DNA of 64,000 nt, from assembly GCA_016938695.1 (NCBI GenBank), contig JAFGUC010000024.1, positions 186,001 through 250,000 on the forward strand, given 5' to 3'. This DNA comes from Candidatus Woesearchaeota archaeon (lineage in GTDB: Archaea > Nanobdellota > Nanobdellia > Woesearchaeales > JAFGUC01). Below, piece by piece: positions 44,636-52,839 of the stretch (positions are counted from its first letter, which is position 1; each line of letters opens with the position of its first letter). The notes below the pieces were generated by a model that saw only the letters and a program-made list of their open reading frames with translations, made no database searches and had not been told where the DNA came from. The translations under genes were made by a program, and so were the position numbers.

Positions 44636-45705
44636 TTTTTACCTAGAATTTTAAATAATGTTTCAAAATCCATATTTGTTTTAATTGATTGATTATCAAA
44701 ATGTGTTCTTGTTGCAATAAAACCTTTTTCTTGAATTTTTTTAATTAGTTCATTAGTCTTTGGAATCGCAAAAGAATTTCTTTTAGCCAAGGCATGTAAA
44801 TCAATAAGTAATAAGTTACTTACTTCTGATTCTTCATTGATACGATTTAATAATTCTACAGTTTCTTTCGAGATATTTTTGTCAATTAATTTGATAACTG
44901 AATTAACAACGTCTTTATCAAATAAATCTCCATTCCAGAAAGGACCAACTACTGAATCATATTCAAACTCTTTTTGAGAGTACGATGATTTTCCAGTTTT
45001 ACTATCAAAATAAAGTTCCTTGTGATTTTTCAAAACATCATCACATTTTTTCTTGCCTTTTTCACATCTAAAAAATATTCTAAAGTAATGATCTTTATAA
45101 TATGCAAGAATTGGAACAAGTGCTTTATCAAATTGTGTACCAATTAGTTGGACTTTTCTAATAAGAATTCTTAAACCAACTTCATGCATTAATTCATTCC
45201 TAATTGGCCTTGCCCAGTATTTTCTCAGACAAGTCTTAAAGTATGTTCCGCATAATGGTGCGGTGTCAGTTGCAGTTACAGCTAAAATTCCATCTCGAGA
45301 TAATCTCAAAATTGAACTTTGCAAAAACTGGTTAGGTGAACCAAAAGGATCAATATCAATATAATCAAAACCCGTATGACTTAATAAAAATTCATTCGCA
45401 TCCTTGTTTTCAATTTCACATTTAACAGAATTTAAGTTACAATTATTAGTAATTAATGAAATTGCATCAGTAGATAAATCATTTAAAACAACCCGCTCGC
45501 AAGCAGTCTCCTTTAAAAATCGGATTCCTCTAATGCCTGTTGCAGCCATTGGAAGGGCACAAGAACGTGGTTCTAAAGCTTTAACAATTAAGACGCTAAT
45601 ATCTCTATTAAGCCTCATTGCAGGGTTATAAAACACAACTTGTTTTTTAGTAATTACGTCTGTTTGCTTAGGAAGCTCTATCTGTGTTGTTCCTTCAAGA
45701 ATCAT
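44632..45705 (-). CDS. trm1: tRNA (guanine26-N2)-dimethyltransferase Trm1
   Basis: Trm1 makes N2,N2-dimethylguanosine at position 26 of tRNA. SAM-binding ATGIRGIRFLKE, the catalytic DIDPFGSPNQF and TATDTAPLCGTYFKTC motifs are clear, with the C-terminal domain following (RCEKGKKKCDDV). At 357 aa it is in the archaeal range. CTTTTATAAAC about 30 bases before the ATG on the minus strand gives a nearly leaderless transcript. Confidence 0.95.
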   Translation of the reverse strand: MILEGTTQIELPKQTDVITKKQVVFYNPAMRLNRDISVLIVKALEPRSCALPMAATGIRGIRFLKETACERVVLNDLSTDAISLITNNCNLNSVKCEIENKDANEFLLSHTGFDYIDIDPFGSPNQFLQSSILRLSRDGILAVTATDTAPLCGTYFKTCLRKYWARPIRNELMHEVGLRILIRKVQLIGTQFDKALVPILAYYKDHYFRIFFRCEKGKKKCDDVLKNHKELYFDSKTGKSSYSQKEFEYDSVVGPFWNGDLFDKDVVNSVIKLIDKNISKETVELLNRINEESEVSNLLLIDLHALAKRNSFAIPKTNELIKKIQEKGFIATRTHFDNQSIKTNMDFETLFKILGKK

Positions 45706-45768
45706 AAAATTTGTGTTATCAATTAGTGTTTATAAAAGTATTTAAACCCCACATGTTTCCCAAAAATA

Positions 45769-46032
45769 ATGGCAGAACATGAATACGAACATCACGAGTA
45801 TGTCGATCAAGATGAAGAACTCGACATTGAGCAGGAAGTATATAATTTGCAGACAACAGTAGACGCAATGCTTGAACTTCTAATAGAAAAGAAAGTTTTC
45901 TCAGAAGCAGAATTTGAAAAAAAATTCGATGAACTTTGCGAATCTGAAGAATGCGAATGCGGCGATGACTGCGAATGCGGTAAAGAATCTGAAGACTCTG
46001 AAAGTGATGAAGAAGACGACGAAGATAACTAA
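45769..46032 (+). CDS. Small acidic protein with Cys-containing tail
   Basis: This 87-aa protein has a His/Glu-rich start, a helical middle (VYNLQTTVDAMLELLIEKKVFSEAEFEKKFDEL) and an acidic tail with CECGDDCECG. The helical motif recurs in many short archaeal proteins of unknown role. The C-x-C clusters could bind a metal. TATA-like GTATTTAAACC lies about 27 bases before the ATG; the transcript is leaderless and diverges from trm1. Confidence 0.65.
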   Translation: MAEHEYEHHEYVDQDEELDIEQEVYNLQTTVDAMLELLIEKKVFSEAEFEKKFDELCESEECECGDDCECGKESEDSESDEEDDEDN

Positions 46033-46033
46033 A

Positions 46034-46050
46034 TTTTTTTAATTTTTTTT
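46034..46050. terminator. Convergent T-run terminator
   Basis: Seven and eight T in a row follow the acidic-protein stop and abut the stop of the convergent GINS gene. Confidence 0.45.
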
Positions 46051-46705
46051 ATATTAACTTTATTGCTCCTTTCTCAAGAAGTATCTTAATAATTTTACTT
46101 GGAAGTTCAGCAGTATTTCCAATATCAAAAGGACCATACGAATTCAATTCTGCATCAAAGAATTTCGCAACAGGTTGCAAGAATGTAATTGTTTTAACTT
46201 CTTCAGACACTTCTGAAGATTCGGTTTTAGTTTCCCTAACAGAACCCTCTTGTTTAATCTGACCTGGTTTTTCTTCTTGTACTGGTAACTCAGGAGGTTT
46301 AGATAGATCAAAAATTTGATTTAATGTTTCGCCCTTGTGACTTACTAATAAATCATATACTTTTTCAAAAAGTTCCTTTTCATGTCGTAACATAACTGAG
46401 TTATCGACAATGATTGTTTCGACTTTTGCCTTATCTTGCGCAAGAGAAATAATTTTTTCAATCCTTTTGCTGTGAAAATCATCTAGAAGTTTTCTGACGT
46501 TCTCCATTTGGACTTTAGTCAAAAGATAGTCTTTTTGAGCGAATTTATTGTCGGGTTTTTTATGTAAAGAATTCATCTTCTCATAAAAATATGCTTTACA
46601 CTCATTATAGAAATTATGAGATATTGACTGAAGCTTAGACGAATTCTTCTCAGCTCTCAATAACTCGTACAACATTTCGTATGTTATTGTCTTTGTTTCC
46701 CCCAA
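46049..46705 (-). CDS. GINS complex subunit (Gins51/Gins15-like)
   Basis: GINS joins MCM and Cdc45/GAN in the replicative helicase. The N-terminal helical domain starts ITYEMLYELLRAEKNSSKLQ and the C-terminal beta domain ends with LNSYGPFDIGNTAELPSKII and EKGAIKLI, the typical Gins51 end; a Glu/Pro-rich linker lies between (about 135-170). Start: TTG at 46705, with a TATA-like TTTTATATATTG about 27 bases upstream, a probable leaderless TTG start. The order alpha-helical then beta domain identifies Gins51 rather than Gins23. Confidence 0.82.
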   Translation of the reverse strand: MGETKTITYEMLYELLRAEKNSSKLQSISHNFYNECKAYFYEKMNSLHKKPDNKFAQKDYLLTKVQMENVRKLLDDFHSKRIEKIISLAQDKAKVETIIVDNSVMLRHEKELFEKVYDLLVSHKGETLNQIFDLSKPPELPVQEEKPGQIKQEGSVRETKTESSEVSEEVKTITFLQPVAKFFDAELNSYGPFDIGNTAELPSKIIKILLEKGAIKLI

Positions 46706-46785
46706 CTTAATTTAATTGGGAAATACTTCAATATATAAAACTTATCATCTTATTATAGATTAGGAAATATATATTAAAAATAAAA

Positions 46786-47235
46786 TTAATAAGACTTACC
46801 AAGAACGAATGTTATCTCGCCATGTCTGTAATGGTTAGATAATGACCCTTCAAGAATAAATCCTGCTCTTTTGTACATCTCAAAGCCCTTTTCACCATCT
46901 GCAATAGTAACTTCAATCTTAGCAGTAGTGCTTCTTTCCATTACAATTTTCTCAAGCCAGTTAAGCATCTCTAAACCAATAGAATCGCTTTCAAATGCGA
47001 AATGTCTTAATTTGTGCAATTTATGCTCATTGCCTCCTTTATTGACTAAAAAAACTGCACAAAATAATTTTTTATCAATTTCTGCAACAAATAGTTCACT
47101 TTTTGTGACTTGCTCTTCAAGATATGAAACGATGTTCTCAATTGGTTTTGTAAATACATTATGCAAACCAAAGAATTGTTTATAAAGTTGTGCAACATTG
47201 CAAAAATCGTCATTTGTAGCTTTTCTAAATTCCAT
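46786..47235 (-). CDS. GNAT-family N-acetyltransferase
   Basis: The 149-aa protein shows a GNAT fold: N-terminal FRKATNDDFCNVAQLYKQFF, a central strand FVAEIDKKLFCAVFLV, and a late YKRAGFILEGS, where acetyl-CoA-binding helices are expected; the Q/RxxGxG/A loop is weak (LRHFAFESDSIG). The substrate is unknown. Its ATG is 53 bases from the divergent phosphoesterase gene, and both read from one central TATA box. Confidence 0.8.
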   Translation of the reverse strand: MEFRKATNDDFCNVAQLYKQFFGLHNVFTKPIENIVSYLEEQVTKSELFVAEIDKKLFCAVFLVNKGGNEHKLHKLRHFAFESDSIGLEMLNWLEKIVMERSTTAKIEVTIADGEKGFEMYKRAGFILEGSLSNHYRHGEITFVLGKSY

Positions 47236-47243
47236 ATTCTCTT

Positions 47244-47283
47244 CAAATGTAGAAATCTATATAAATTTTTGTACAAATGTAGA
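47244..47283. promoter_or_regulatory. Shared divergent promoter with flanking direct repeats
   Basis: TATATAAAT at 47258-47266 lies 26-27 bases from both the acetyltransferase ATG (47235, minus) and the phosphoesterase ATG (47288, plus), so one box could start two leaderless transcripts. The 10-base direct repeat CAAATGTAGA occurs at 47244-47253 and 47274-47283, on each side and exactly 30 bases apart. Confidence 0.55.
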
Positions 47284-47287
47284 TTAT

Positions 47288-47893
47288 ATGAGAATACTTG
47301 CTGTTACTGATTCACATGGCTCAAAAAACCACTTCAAAGAGATTAAGCAAAAATCAAAAGAAGTTGATGTACTAGTTCATTGTGGAGATTTTACTATTTT
47401 TGGTGCAAACCTTAAAAAAATATTAAAAGAATTTAATTCATTAAAAATACCAGTAATTTTAATTCCAGGAAATCACGAGTATGATGTAGAAACAAGAGAA
47501 TTATCTTCAAAATTAAAAAATATTTTCTACATTCATAAAAATTCAATGATAGTTAAAGATATAGAATTCTTTGGTTATGGAGGAGATGGATTCTCACTTC
47601 ATGATAAAAATTTTGTTCAAATATCAAAAGGATTTCTTGCAAGAATTGAAAAAAACAGAAAAAATGGAATGAAGAATGTGATGCTATTTCACGGACCGCC
47701 CTTTGGAACAAGTTTAGATGACTTAGGAAATAAAAGTTATTGTGGAAATAAAGACTACACAAAATTCATCAAACAGTCGCACGTCGACTTAGCATTTTCT
47801 GGTCACATCCATGAAAATTTTGGAAAAGTTGATGAAATAAAAAACACAAAAGTAATCAATCCAGGTCCAGACGGAATGATTATAGAAATTTAA
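47288..47893 (+). CDS. Calcineurin-like metallophosphoesterase
   Basis: The metal-site motifs are present in order: DSHG, GDFT near VHCGD, GNHE in PGNHEYD, the FHGPPFG histidine and GHIHE in FSGHIHENFG, with NPGPDG at the end. The 201-aa size fits the archaeal small YfcE/MJ0936-like group acting on phosphodiesters; substrate unknown. The ATG at 47288 is chosen from the TATA box 26 bases upstream and because MRILAVTDSH is a standard beginning. It overlaps taw1 by four bases at its end. Confidence 0.9.
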   Translation: MRILAVTDSHGSKNHFKEIKQKSKEVDVLVHCGDFTIFGANLKKILKEFNSLKIPVILIPGNHEYDVETRELSSKLKNIFYIHKNSMIVKDIEFFGYGGDGFSLHDKNFVQISKGFLARIEKNRKNGMKNVMLFHGPPFGTSLDDLGNKSYCGNKDYTKFIKQSHVDLAFSGHIHENFGKVDEIKNTKVINPGPDGMIIEI

Positions 47894-48894
47894 AATTTCA
47901 TTATTCTGCCATCAAAATCTTCTTTCATTAAAAGAACGACACGTGATTCTTGCTTTTCGTCAACAAGTTTGTAGTCACAAAAATCTGCAATATTTAAAGC
48001 GAATTCTTTAGTTTCAGAATGACGAGGCATGTTTTCAAGTAATAATCTGTCTCTAGAACCGCCAACCCACATATAACTTTTTACTTCAACAAAAGTAGCA
48101 TCCGATTTTTCAATAAGTTTTGCGTAATTCTCTTCTTCAACCATATTTAAATCTTTTATTGCAGTTATTCGAACACATGTTCTAGTTTTATTTTTTAACC
48201 TTTTAAGAATGTCAAGACTTTGCATTAACTTTTCCCAACCGTCTTTAATAGCAGAACGATCTATTTTTTTGAATAATTTTTCATTTGGTGCATCAATTGA
48301 AATGTATAGTTGTGTTGGCAATGCTTTTTCTTTCTCAAGTCTTTCAAGCATTTCAGGACACATTCCATTCGTGACTAAAAAAGTTGTCTTTCCAAGTTTA
48401 TGTAATTTTTTTATAAGTGAAGGCAGATGTGGATATAACGTCGCTTCACCTGTTAACGAGATTGCAAAATGCATTGGTTCTGTACTTTGCTTGAATTTTT
48501 TCATATTAGTTTTAGCAGAACCAGCAAATCCTTCCAACAATTTTTGTTGTCCAAATATTGAATTTTTTATTATATATTCAGGAGAATCAATTAGTTCCAA
48601 ATCAACTTTATCAAACGAAGTTCCTTTAGTTTGAGCTAGGTCTCTCCAACAAAAAATACACGAATTTTGGCAAAATGAAACCGCAGGACTCATTTGACAA
48701 CACAAGTGAGAACGAATTCCATAAAACTGTTCTTTGTAACAGACATCCTCATCACGCAATGATTTTTTAGTCCAAGTACAAATTTTTACTGCACTGTGAT
48801 TTCCTGAGAAATAATATTGTTGTTTTTTAAGAAGTGAAACATGTTCTTTATTTAACAATTTACTTGTAACGCCTTTTTTATTTTTTTCTTGCAT
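47890..48894 (-). CDS. taw1: tRNA 4-demethylwyosine synthase Taw1 (TYW1)
   Basis: Taw1 converts m1G37 of tRNA-Phe to the tricyclic base imG-14 using pyruvate. Two Fe-S clusters are expected. The radical SAM triad is C75, C79, C82 and the second cluster's cysteines C39, C52 and C65 have the 13-residue spacing known from Pyrococcus TYW1 (C26, C39, C52). YGIRSHLCCQMSP and SLTGEATLYPHL are typical. At 334 aa it has the archaeal form without flavodoxin. Downstream wyosine genes are not in the window. Confidence 0.95.
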   Translation of the reverse strand: MQEKNKKGVTSKLLNKEHVSLLKKQQYYFSGNHSAVKICTWTKKSLRDEDVCYKEQFYGIRSHLCCQMSPAVSFCQNSCIFCWRDLAQTKGTSFDKVDLELIDSPEYIIKNSIFGQQKLLEGFAGSAKTNMKKFKQSTEPMHFAISLTGEATLYPHLPSLIKKLHKLGKTTFLVTNGMCPEMLERLEKEKALPTQLYISIDAPNEKLFKKIDRSAIKDGWEKLMQSLDILKRLKNKTRTCVRITAIKDLNMVEEENYAKLIEKSDATFVEVKSYMWVGGSRDRLLLENMPRHSETKEFALNIADFCDYKLVDEKQESRVVLLMKEDFDGRIMKF

Positions 48895-48936
48895 TTTATG
48901 GTTAAAGTTTGATTTTGTTTTATATGTATTTTGGTT

Positions 48937-49776
48937 TTATTCTTTTTTCTTTCGTCCAAGTAATGCTGCTCCAATTATTGCAGAATCCATGCTTTTAGTT
49001 GGAAATATTTTGACGAGTTCGTATATTCTTTTATAATGAACATTTATTCGTAATATTTGTTCCATTGATTTTTGAAAGAATGGAAATCCCTTTGCAATAG
49101 AACCGCCTAGAACAATAGCCTCTGGAGCAATAGTGTTTATTATTGGAACAAGTGCATAACCTAAATTCTTTCCGTATTCGTAAAATATTTTAGATGCTTT
49201 TTGATTATTGCGTTTTGCAGCAGTAAAGATGTCTTCGCCTTTGATATTAAATTCCTTTTCAAAAAATTTTCCAGAACAATAATCTTCTACGGTACCGTCA
49301 TGAAGTTCATTTTTTCCAATTTCGCCAGCGCCACATAATATGCCTTTGTGTATCTCTCCATTGATTATGATTCCCATTCCAACGCCAGTTCCAAGAATTA
49401 CTGCAACACAATTATCATATGGTTTTAAGCTACCAACAATCTTTTCACCATATGCAAAACAATTAGCATCATTATCGACAAAAACAGGAACTTTATTTGC
49501 TTGCTCAAGTCTTTTTTTGAGATTGACGTTTTTCCATGTTTTAAGATTTGTAGCGTCAAAAACTGTACCGTTTTTGTTGATTGCAGGAAATCCAATACCA
49601 ATTGATTTAACGTCAGTATCAAGCATTAATTGTTTTATTGCGACATTTATTCTATCAATGAAATCAGGAGTGTCTTCAGTTTCAAATTGACTTTTAGATA
49701 CAATCTTACCTTTCTCAGAAACAAGTCCAACTCTGGTTTTTGACCCACCTAAGTCAATTCCAATATAATATTCCAT
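48937..49776 (-). CDS. ROK-family sugar kinase-like protein without the usual Zn motif
   Basis: ROK proteins are glucokinases or other sugar kinases. The ATP motif IGIDLGGSKTRVGLV is at 4-18, the sugar/catalytic DNDANCFAYGE includes the base Asp, and GTGVGMGIIINGEIHKG follows. The family's CxCGxxGC zinc site is replaced by a stretch reading LHDGTVEDYCSG, with only one cysteine. Length 279 aa. Either a divergent hexokinase-type enzyme or one acting on N-acetylhexosamines. A TATA-like TTTATAAATAA lies about 27 bases upstream. Confidence 0.85.
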   Translation of the reverse strand: MEYYIGIDLGGSKTRVGLVSEKGKIVSKSQFETEDTPDFIDRINVAIKQLMLDTDVKSIGIGFPAINKNGTVFDATNLKTWKNVNLKKRLEQANKVPVFVDNDANCFAYGEKIVGSLKPYDNCVAVILGTGVGMGIIINGEIHKGILCGAGEIGKNELHDGTVEDYCSGKFFEKEFNIKGEDIFTAAKRNNQKASKIFYEYGKNLGYALVPIINTIAPEAIVLGGSIAKGFPFFQKSMEQILRINVHYKRIYELVKIFPTKSMDSAIIGAALLGRKKKE

Positions 49777-49889
49777 ATAAACTCATAATCACTATTTATT
49801 TATAAACATTTATCACTATTTTTTGATGTTCAAAATTGAAGAAAAACCTAATCATTAAATTTATATATAGTTAAAGGTTAAAAAAAAAG

Positions 49890-50381
49890 ATGGAAGATTT
49901 AAAGAAAGTTTACAATGAATTAATCGATTCTACAATCTTTAAGGCATGGAAAGATAGCACTTCTAACGCGTATTTAACACACGCATTTACAATGTATGAA
50001 AAAGAATCAGAATCTGAATGGCAGTTTGGATATTACAATAAAGATACTGACAAAATTACAACTTTTGTAATTGGTGATGATATCAAACGATTACCTGAAG
50101 CAGATGTACTAAAGCGTGAAGGACTTCTAAATGAATTGAAATTTGAATCGGTTCAAATTGATGCAATCACCGCATTAAAAGCAGCAAAAAGTCTTCAAGA
50201 AGAAAAATATAAAGGACAAGAACCATTAAAGATTATTGTATTGCTTCAAAACTTAGAAGAAGGTATAGTTTGGAATTTGACATATTTAACAATCGGTTTC
50301 AAGACATTAAATATCAAGATTTCAGCAGTAGATGCTTCAGTTGTGGATCACAGCTTAAAATCAATTATTGGCCCACAATAA
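49890..50381 (+). CDS. PepSY-like hypothetical protein
   Basis: The 163-aa soluble protein has a C-terminal half with the pattern seen in PepSY-like domains: a helix (ITALKAAKSLQEEKYKG) followed by strands EPLKIIVLLQ, VWNLTYLTIGFKTLNIKI and SAVDASVVDHSLKSII. The family call is structural guesswork. The N-terminal half resembles a second such half (IFKAWKDSTSNAY..EWQFGYYNKDTDKITTFVIGDD). No signal peptide. Leaderless: TTTATATATAG about 27 bases before the ATG. Confidence 0.6.
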   Translation: MEDLKKVYNELIDSTIFKAWKDSTSNAYLTHAFTMYEKESESEWQFGYYNKDTDKITTFVIGDDIKRLPEADVLKREGLLNELKFESVQIDAITALKAAKSLQEEKYKGQEPLKIIVLLQNLEEGIVWNLTYLTIGFKTLNIKISAVDASVVDHSLKSIIGPQ

Positions 50382-50453
50382 AGTCATACCTTTAGTATAT
50401 ATGTTGAATATTACATGACTTTATATATCTCCTAAAAAGAAATATAAATAGAG

Positions 50454-50549
50454 GTGATTGAGATAGGAAAGATAAATTACCAGGTTATTAAAAAAAATAC
50501 AATTTTGGGGCAATTTTTTGACGATGAAGATGACGAACAAACAGCTTAA
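50454..50549 (+). CDS. Possible small ORF, 31 aa
   Basis: A GTG within GAGGTGAT starts a 31-residue reading frame ending in an acidic DDEDDEQTA. If the GAGGTGAT is a ribosome site rather than a start, no other in-frame start exists. TATA-like TTATATAT at about 50420 and ATATAAAT at 50441 lie upstream. It overlaps the next small frame by 26 bases. Reality is uncertain. Confidence 0.25.
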   Translation: MIEIGKINYQVIKKNTILGQFFDDEDDEQTA

Positions 50550-50655
50550 TATTAAACACTTACAACAATGTAATGTCGTAGGTTGGAATACTGTATGGTT
50601 AAGTGAAGACCTAGAAGAAGAAATTGAGAACAGTATCCTGCCATGTGGCATGTAA
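50524..50655 (+). CDS. Possible small ORF, 43 aa
   Basis: ATG at 50524 opens a 43-codon frame with two cysteines, a WNTVW segment and an acidic LSEDLEEEIEN stretch, ending ILPCGM. It lies in the +1 frame relative to the preceding small frame, which it overlaps; a one-base shift in the run of eight A at 50490-50497 would join them into about 66 aa. No ribosome site of its own is seen. Coding is a guess. Confidence 0.3.
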   Translation: MKMTNKQLNIKHLQQCNVVGWNTVWLSEDLEEEIENSILPCGM

Positions 50656-51726
50656 TTAAAAAAATTTTGAAATTAATTTTGAATATTCTGACTTTTTCTT
50701 TTCACCAAATAACTTTGAATATATATCTAGTGAGTTGTCTAAATCTTTATACCTTTGTTTAAGTTTTTCAATATCTTTTACAAATTTTTCAATTTCTTCA
50801 ATTATTCTTGTTTGAGTTGTAGTGTTAATCTTGTTGTACACAATACTTCGACCAAGAATGTTAAACATATTCTCACTCATCGTAAAATCCATATCGTCTT
50901 CTTCACATAAAATCGCATATACTGTAATTGAAATGCCATCATGTATTCTCTTAGAAAATTCAGGTTTTATGCTAACTGATTTTTTGGTACGTTTTAAAAT
51001 TAAATCAACCATTTTATAGATATCGTTGATAATATAATCTGAAGAAGAAAATGCTCCATATATTTCGCCTCTAATAAGAAGTGGACTTAGATTAGAACGT
51101 AAATTAAAATTAACATTTGAGACTTTAGTTTTCACTTCATCGATAAAGTCTTTTAGACATTTGAAGTTTTCAGTAATCTTTTGATCGTATATAGAATCAT
51201 TATATTTAAATTTAGGATTAATTGAAATTTCAATCTCGCCAATTTCATTAGATACAAAAGATCGTCGTATAACATTTATTTTTGTTGTAACAAATTTAGA
51301 AAGATATGGAACAACAAAATACTTAAAATAGTCAATGGACTGTTTATATTCGGTTGTTCCAGTAATTTTAAACCTTTGATTTTTTGGTGAGAACATCAAA
51401 ATAGGGAACAGTAATTTTGTGATATCAAGAACATTAGCACCGTTGTATGAAAATTCTTTAAGACTATAATTAATCTCGCTTGGCACAAATTTTAATGTAG
51501 AATCTTCAATTACATACTTACCATCAGATACATCTTTAGCAGCATCCAAAATTGATTGGATTCTTTCATTAAGAAAATCAAGATTTTTTACAACTAATGG
51601 TTTTGACATAATTATACTACATGTCAAGCCAGTTGTAAGCGCGAAGAGTTGATCCTTGTAATTTTTCAAATCAAACTCTACAAAACCATCTATCTTACAC
51701 CCCAAAAAATCAGTCAATGTTTTCAT
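50656..51726 (-). CDS. RNA 3'-phosphate cyclase-fold protein (RtcA/Rcl1-like), divergent
   Basis: The sequence follows the RtcA pattern weakly: the segment at about 118-168 (RFKITGTTEYKQSIDYFKYFVVPYLSKF, then INVIRRSF and GEIEISINP) aligns with the RtcA core GGTdv.xsPxxdYlxxvxLPxl..., RRGyxP, GGGEVxl. A later ISITVYAIL and LGRSIV resemble the region after the insert. The C-terminal catalytic His region of RtcA is not visible, as in eukaryotic Rcl1, which is a ribosome biogenesis factor. It lies just after NMD3 (five-base gap) in the same direction. Confidence is moderate since similarity is remote; otherwise hypothetical. Confidence 0.5.
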   Translation of the reverse strand: MKTLTDFLGCKIDGFVEFDLKNYKDQLFALTTGLTCSIIMSKPLVVKNLDFLNERIQSILDAAKDVSDGKYVIEDSTLKFVPSEINYSLKEFSYNGANVLDITKLLFPILMFSPKNQRFKITGTTEYKQSIDYFKYFVVPYLSKFVTTKINVIRRSFVSNEIGEIEISINPKFKYNDSIYDQKITENFKCLKDFIDEVKTKVSNVNFNLRSNLSPLLIRGEIYGAFSSSDYIINDIYKMVDLILKRTKKSVSIKPEFSKRIHDGISITVYAILCEEDDMDFTMSENMFNILGRSIVYNKINTTTQTRIIEEIEKFVKDIEKLKQRYKDLDNSLDIYSKLFGEKKKSEYSKLISKFF

Positions 51727-51731
51727 TTTAA

Positions 51732-52778
51732 CTATACTTTGATAATATAATTTTTACCTTGATACTCAACACACGTAACTTTAAATCCTATTTTGAAAGT
51801 GTCTGTTGATTTCTCAGTTAGATTTTTAGCAGGAACACTCTCATAATTTTCATTTAAAACTTCAAGGTTTGGAAACACTTTAGAAATTGTAGTCTTAGAA
51901 GAAATTTCTGTTCTTCTTGCAACAATCTCATATGAACTTTTTATAAAATCTAATGTTTGATCTTTAGTTGTCGTTAGATTAACTCCTGAAACCTTATTTC
52001 CATGAGTTCTAGTAACTAATAATTTACAGCCTTTAATTTCTAGAATATCTCCTTTATTAAAATCAGGCAATCTTAAAAGAGTTGTAATTCTATACAAATC
52101 TTTTGATGTTAAATTATCTTTTGTAAACAATCTTGAATTCTGTTCAAAATGTCCGCCGAACTCTTGATGTGCTTTAGACATTATTTCAAACATTACCTTT
52201 TGGTTTGTCAAAAGCAAATCAACACCTGTTTTACTCTCTATAACTTTACTTATTTCAACATTTTTATGAGTCTCAACTAGATTAAAAACATACTTTTCAA
52301 CTTCGTCATAACGTTCATTATCTCGTCCACGAAGTTGAATAGTTCCTTCAAAATAATTTCCTAGATGCTTTTGACATGCAGGACATGCTGTGTGAGTTAT
52401 GACAAAACGCATCTCTTTATTATATTGGAAATTTTTTTCATAACTTAATTTAAGCATAAGGTTTGCCATATAAACTTCTTTTTTCTCAGTTGTTTCATGT
52501 GCAACTTTTTCAAGATTGACTTCTAAGTTTTTCAAAGTATAAACACTGTTTAGTTTCATACCTTTTTTTATAGTATCTAAGATTAAATTTTCCTGCTTCT
52601 TTCGATCTTTTTTCCATTCTTTAGAATACGAATAAGCATTACATAAATCGCAAATTAAAAGTCGATTAAATTTTAGTTCTTTAATTATAGGTAACTCTCT
52701 GTTCATACAACTTACACATAACGTATTACTTGCAAGTTCTTTTAATCGTCCACATTTGTAACATTTACTTTTTGCCAT
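51732..52778 (-). CDS. NMD3 family protein
   Basis: Archaeal NMD3 is homologous to the eukaryotic 60S export adaptor and probably acts in large-subunit biogenesis. N-terminal zinc motifs C6xxC9 and C21xxC24, a second cluster with ICDLC and CPACQKHLGNYFEGTIQLRG, then an eIF5A-like region and an OB/SH3-like C-terminus (FNKGDILEIKGCKLLVTRTHG). The ATG at 52778 was chosen rather than one 37 codons earlier, since the upstream stretch lacks family similarity, and CTTTATAAAC lies 35 bases before it with AGGA close to the ATG. Length 348 aa. Confidence 0.88.
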   Translation of the reverse strand: MAKSKCYKCGRLKELASNTLCVSCMNRELPIIKELKFNRLLICDLCNAYSYSKEWKKDRKKQENLILDTIKKGMKLNSVYTLKNLEVNLEKVAHETTEKKEVYMANLMLKLSYEKNFQYNKEMRFVITHTACPACQKHLGNYFEGTIQLRGRDNERYDEVEKYVFNLVETHKNVEISKVIESKTGVDLLLTNQKVMFEIMSKAHQEFGGHFEQNSRLFTKDNLTSKDLYRITTLLRLPDFNKGDILEIKGCKLLVTRTHGNKVSGVNLTTTKDQTLDFIKSSYEIVARRTEISSKTTISKVFPNLEVLNENYESVPAKNLTEKSTDTFKIGFKVTCVEYQGKNYIIKV

Positions 52779-52809
52779 TTTTCCTACAAGATCTGAACAA
52801 ACGCCAAAG

Positions 52810-52817
52810 TTTATAAA
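52810..52817. promoter_or_regulatory. Palindromic TATA box shared by nmd3 and signal peptidase
   Basis: TTTATAAA is centred about 27 bases before the plus-strand signal peptidase ATG and about 36 bases before the minus-strand NMD3 ATG. Being a palindrome it can be read in both directions. Confidence 0.45.
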
Positions 52818-52839
52818 GGATTTTCTTTTTTTTACGTCC

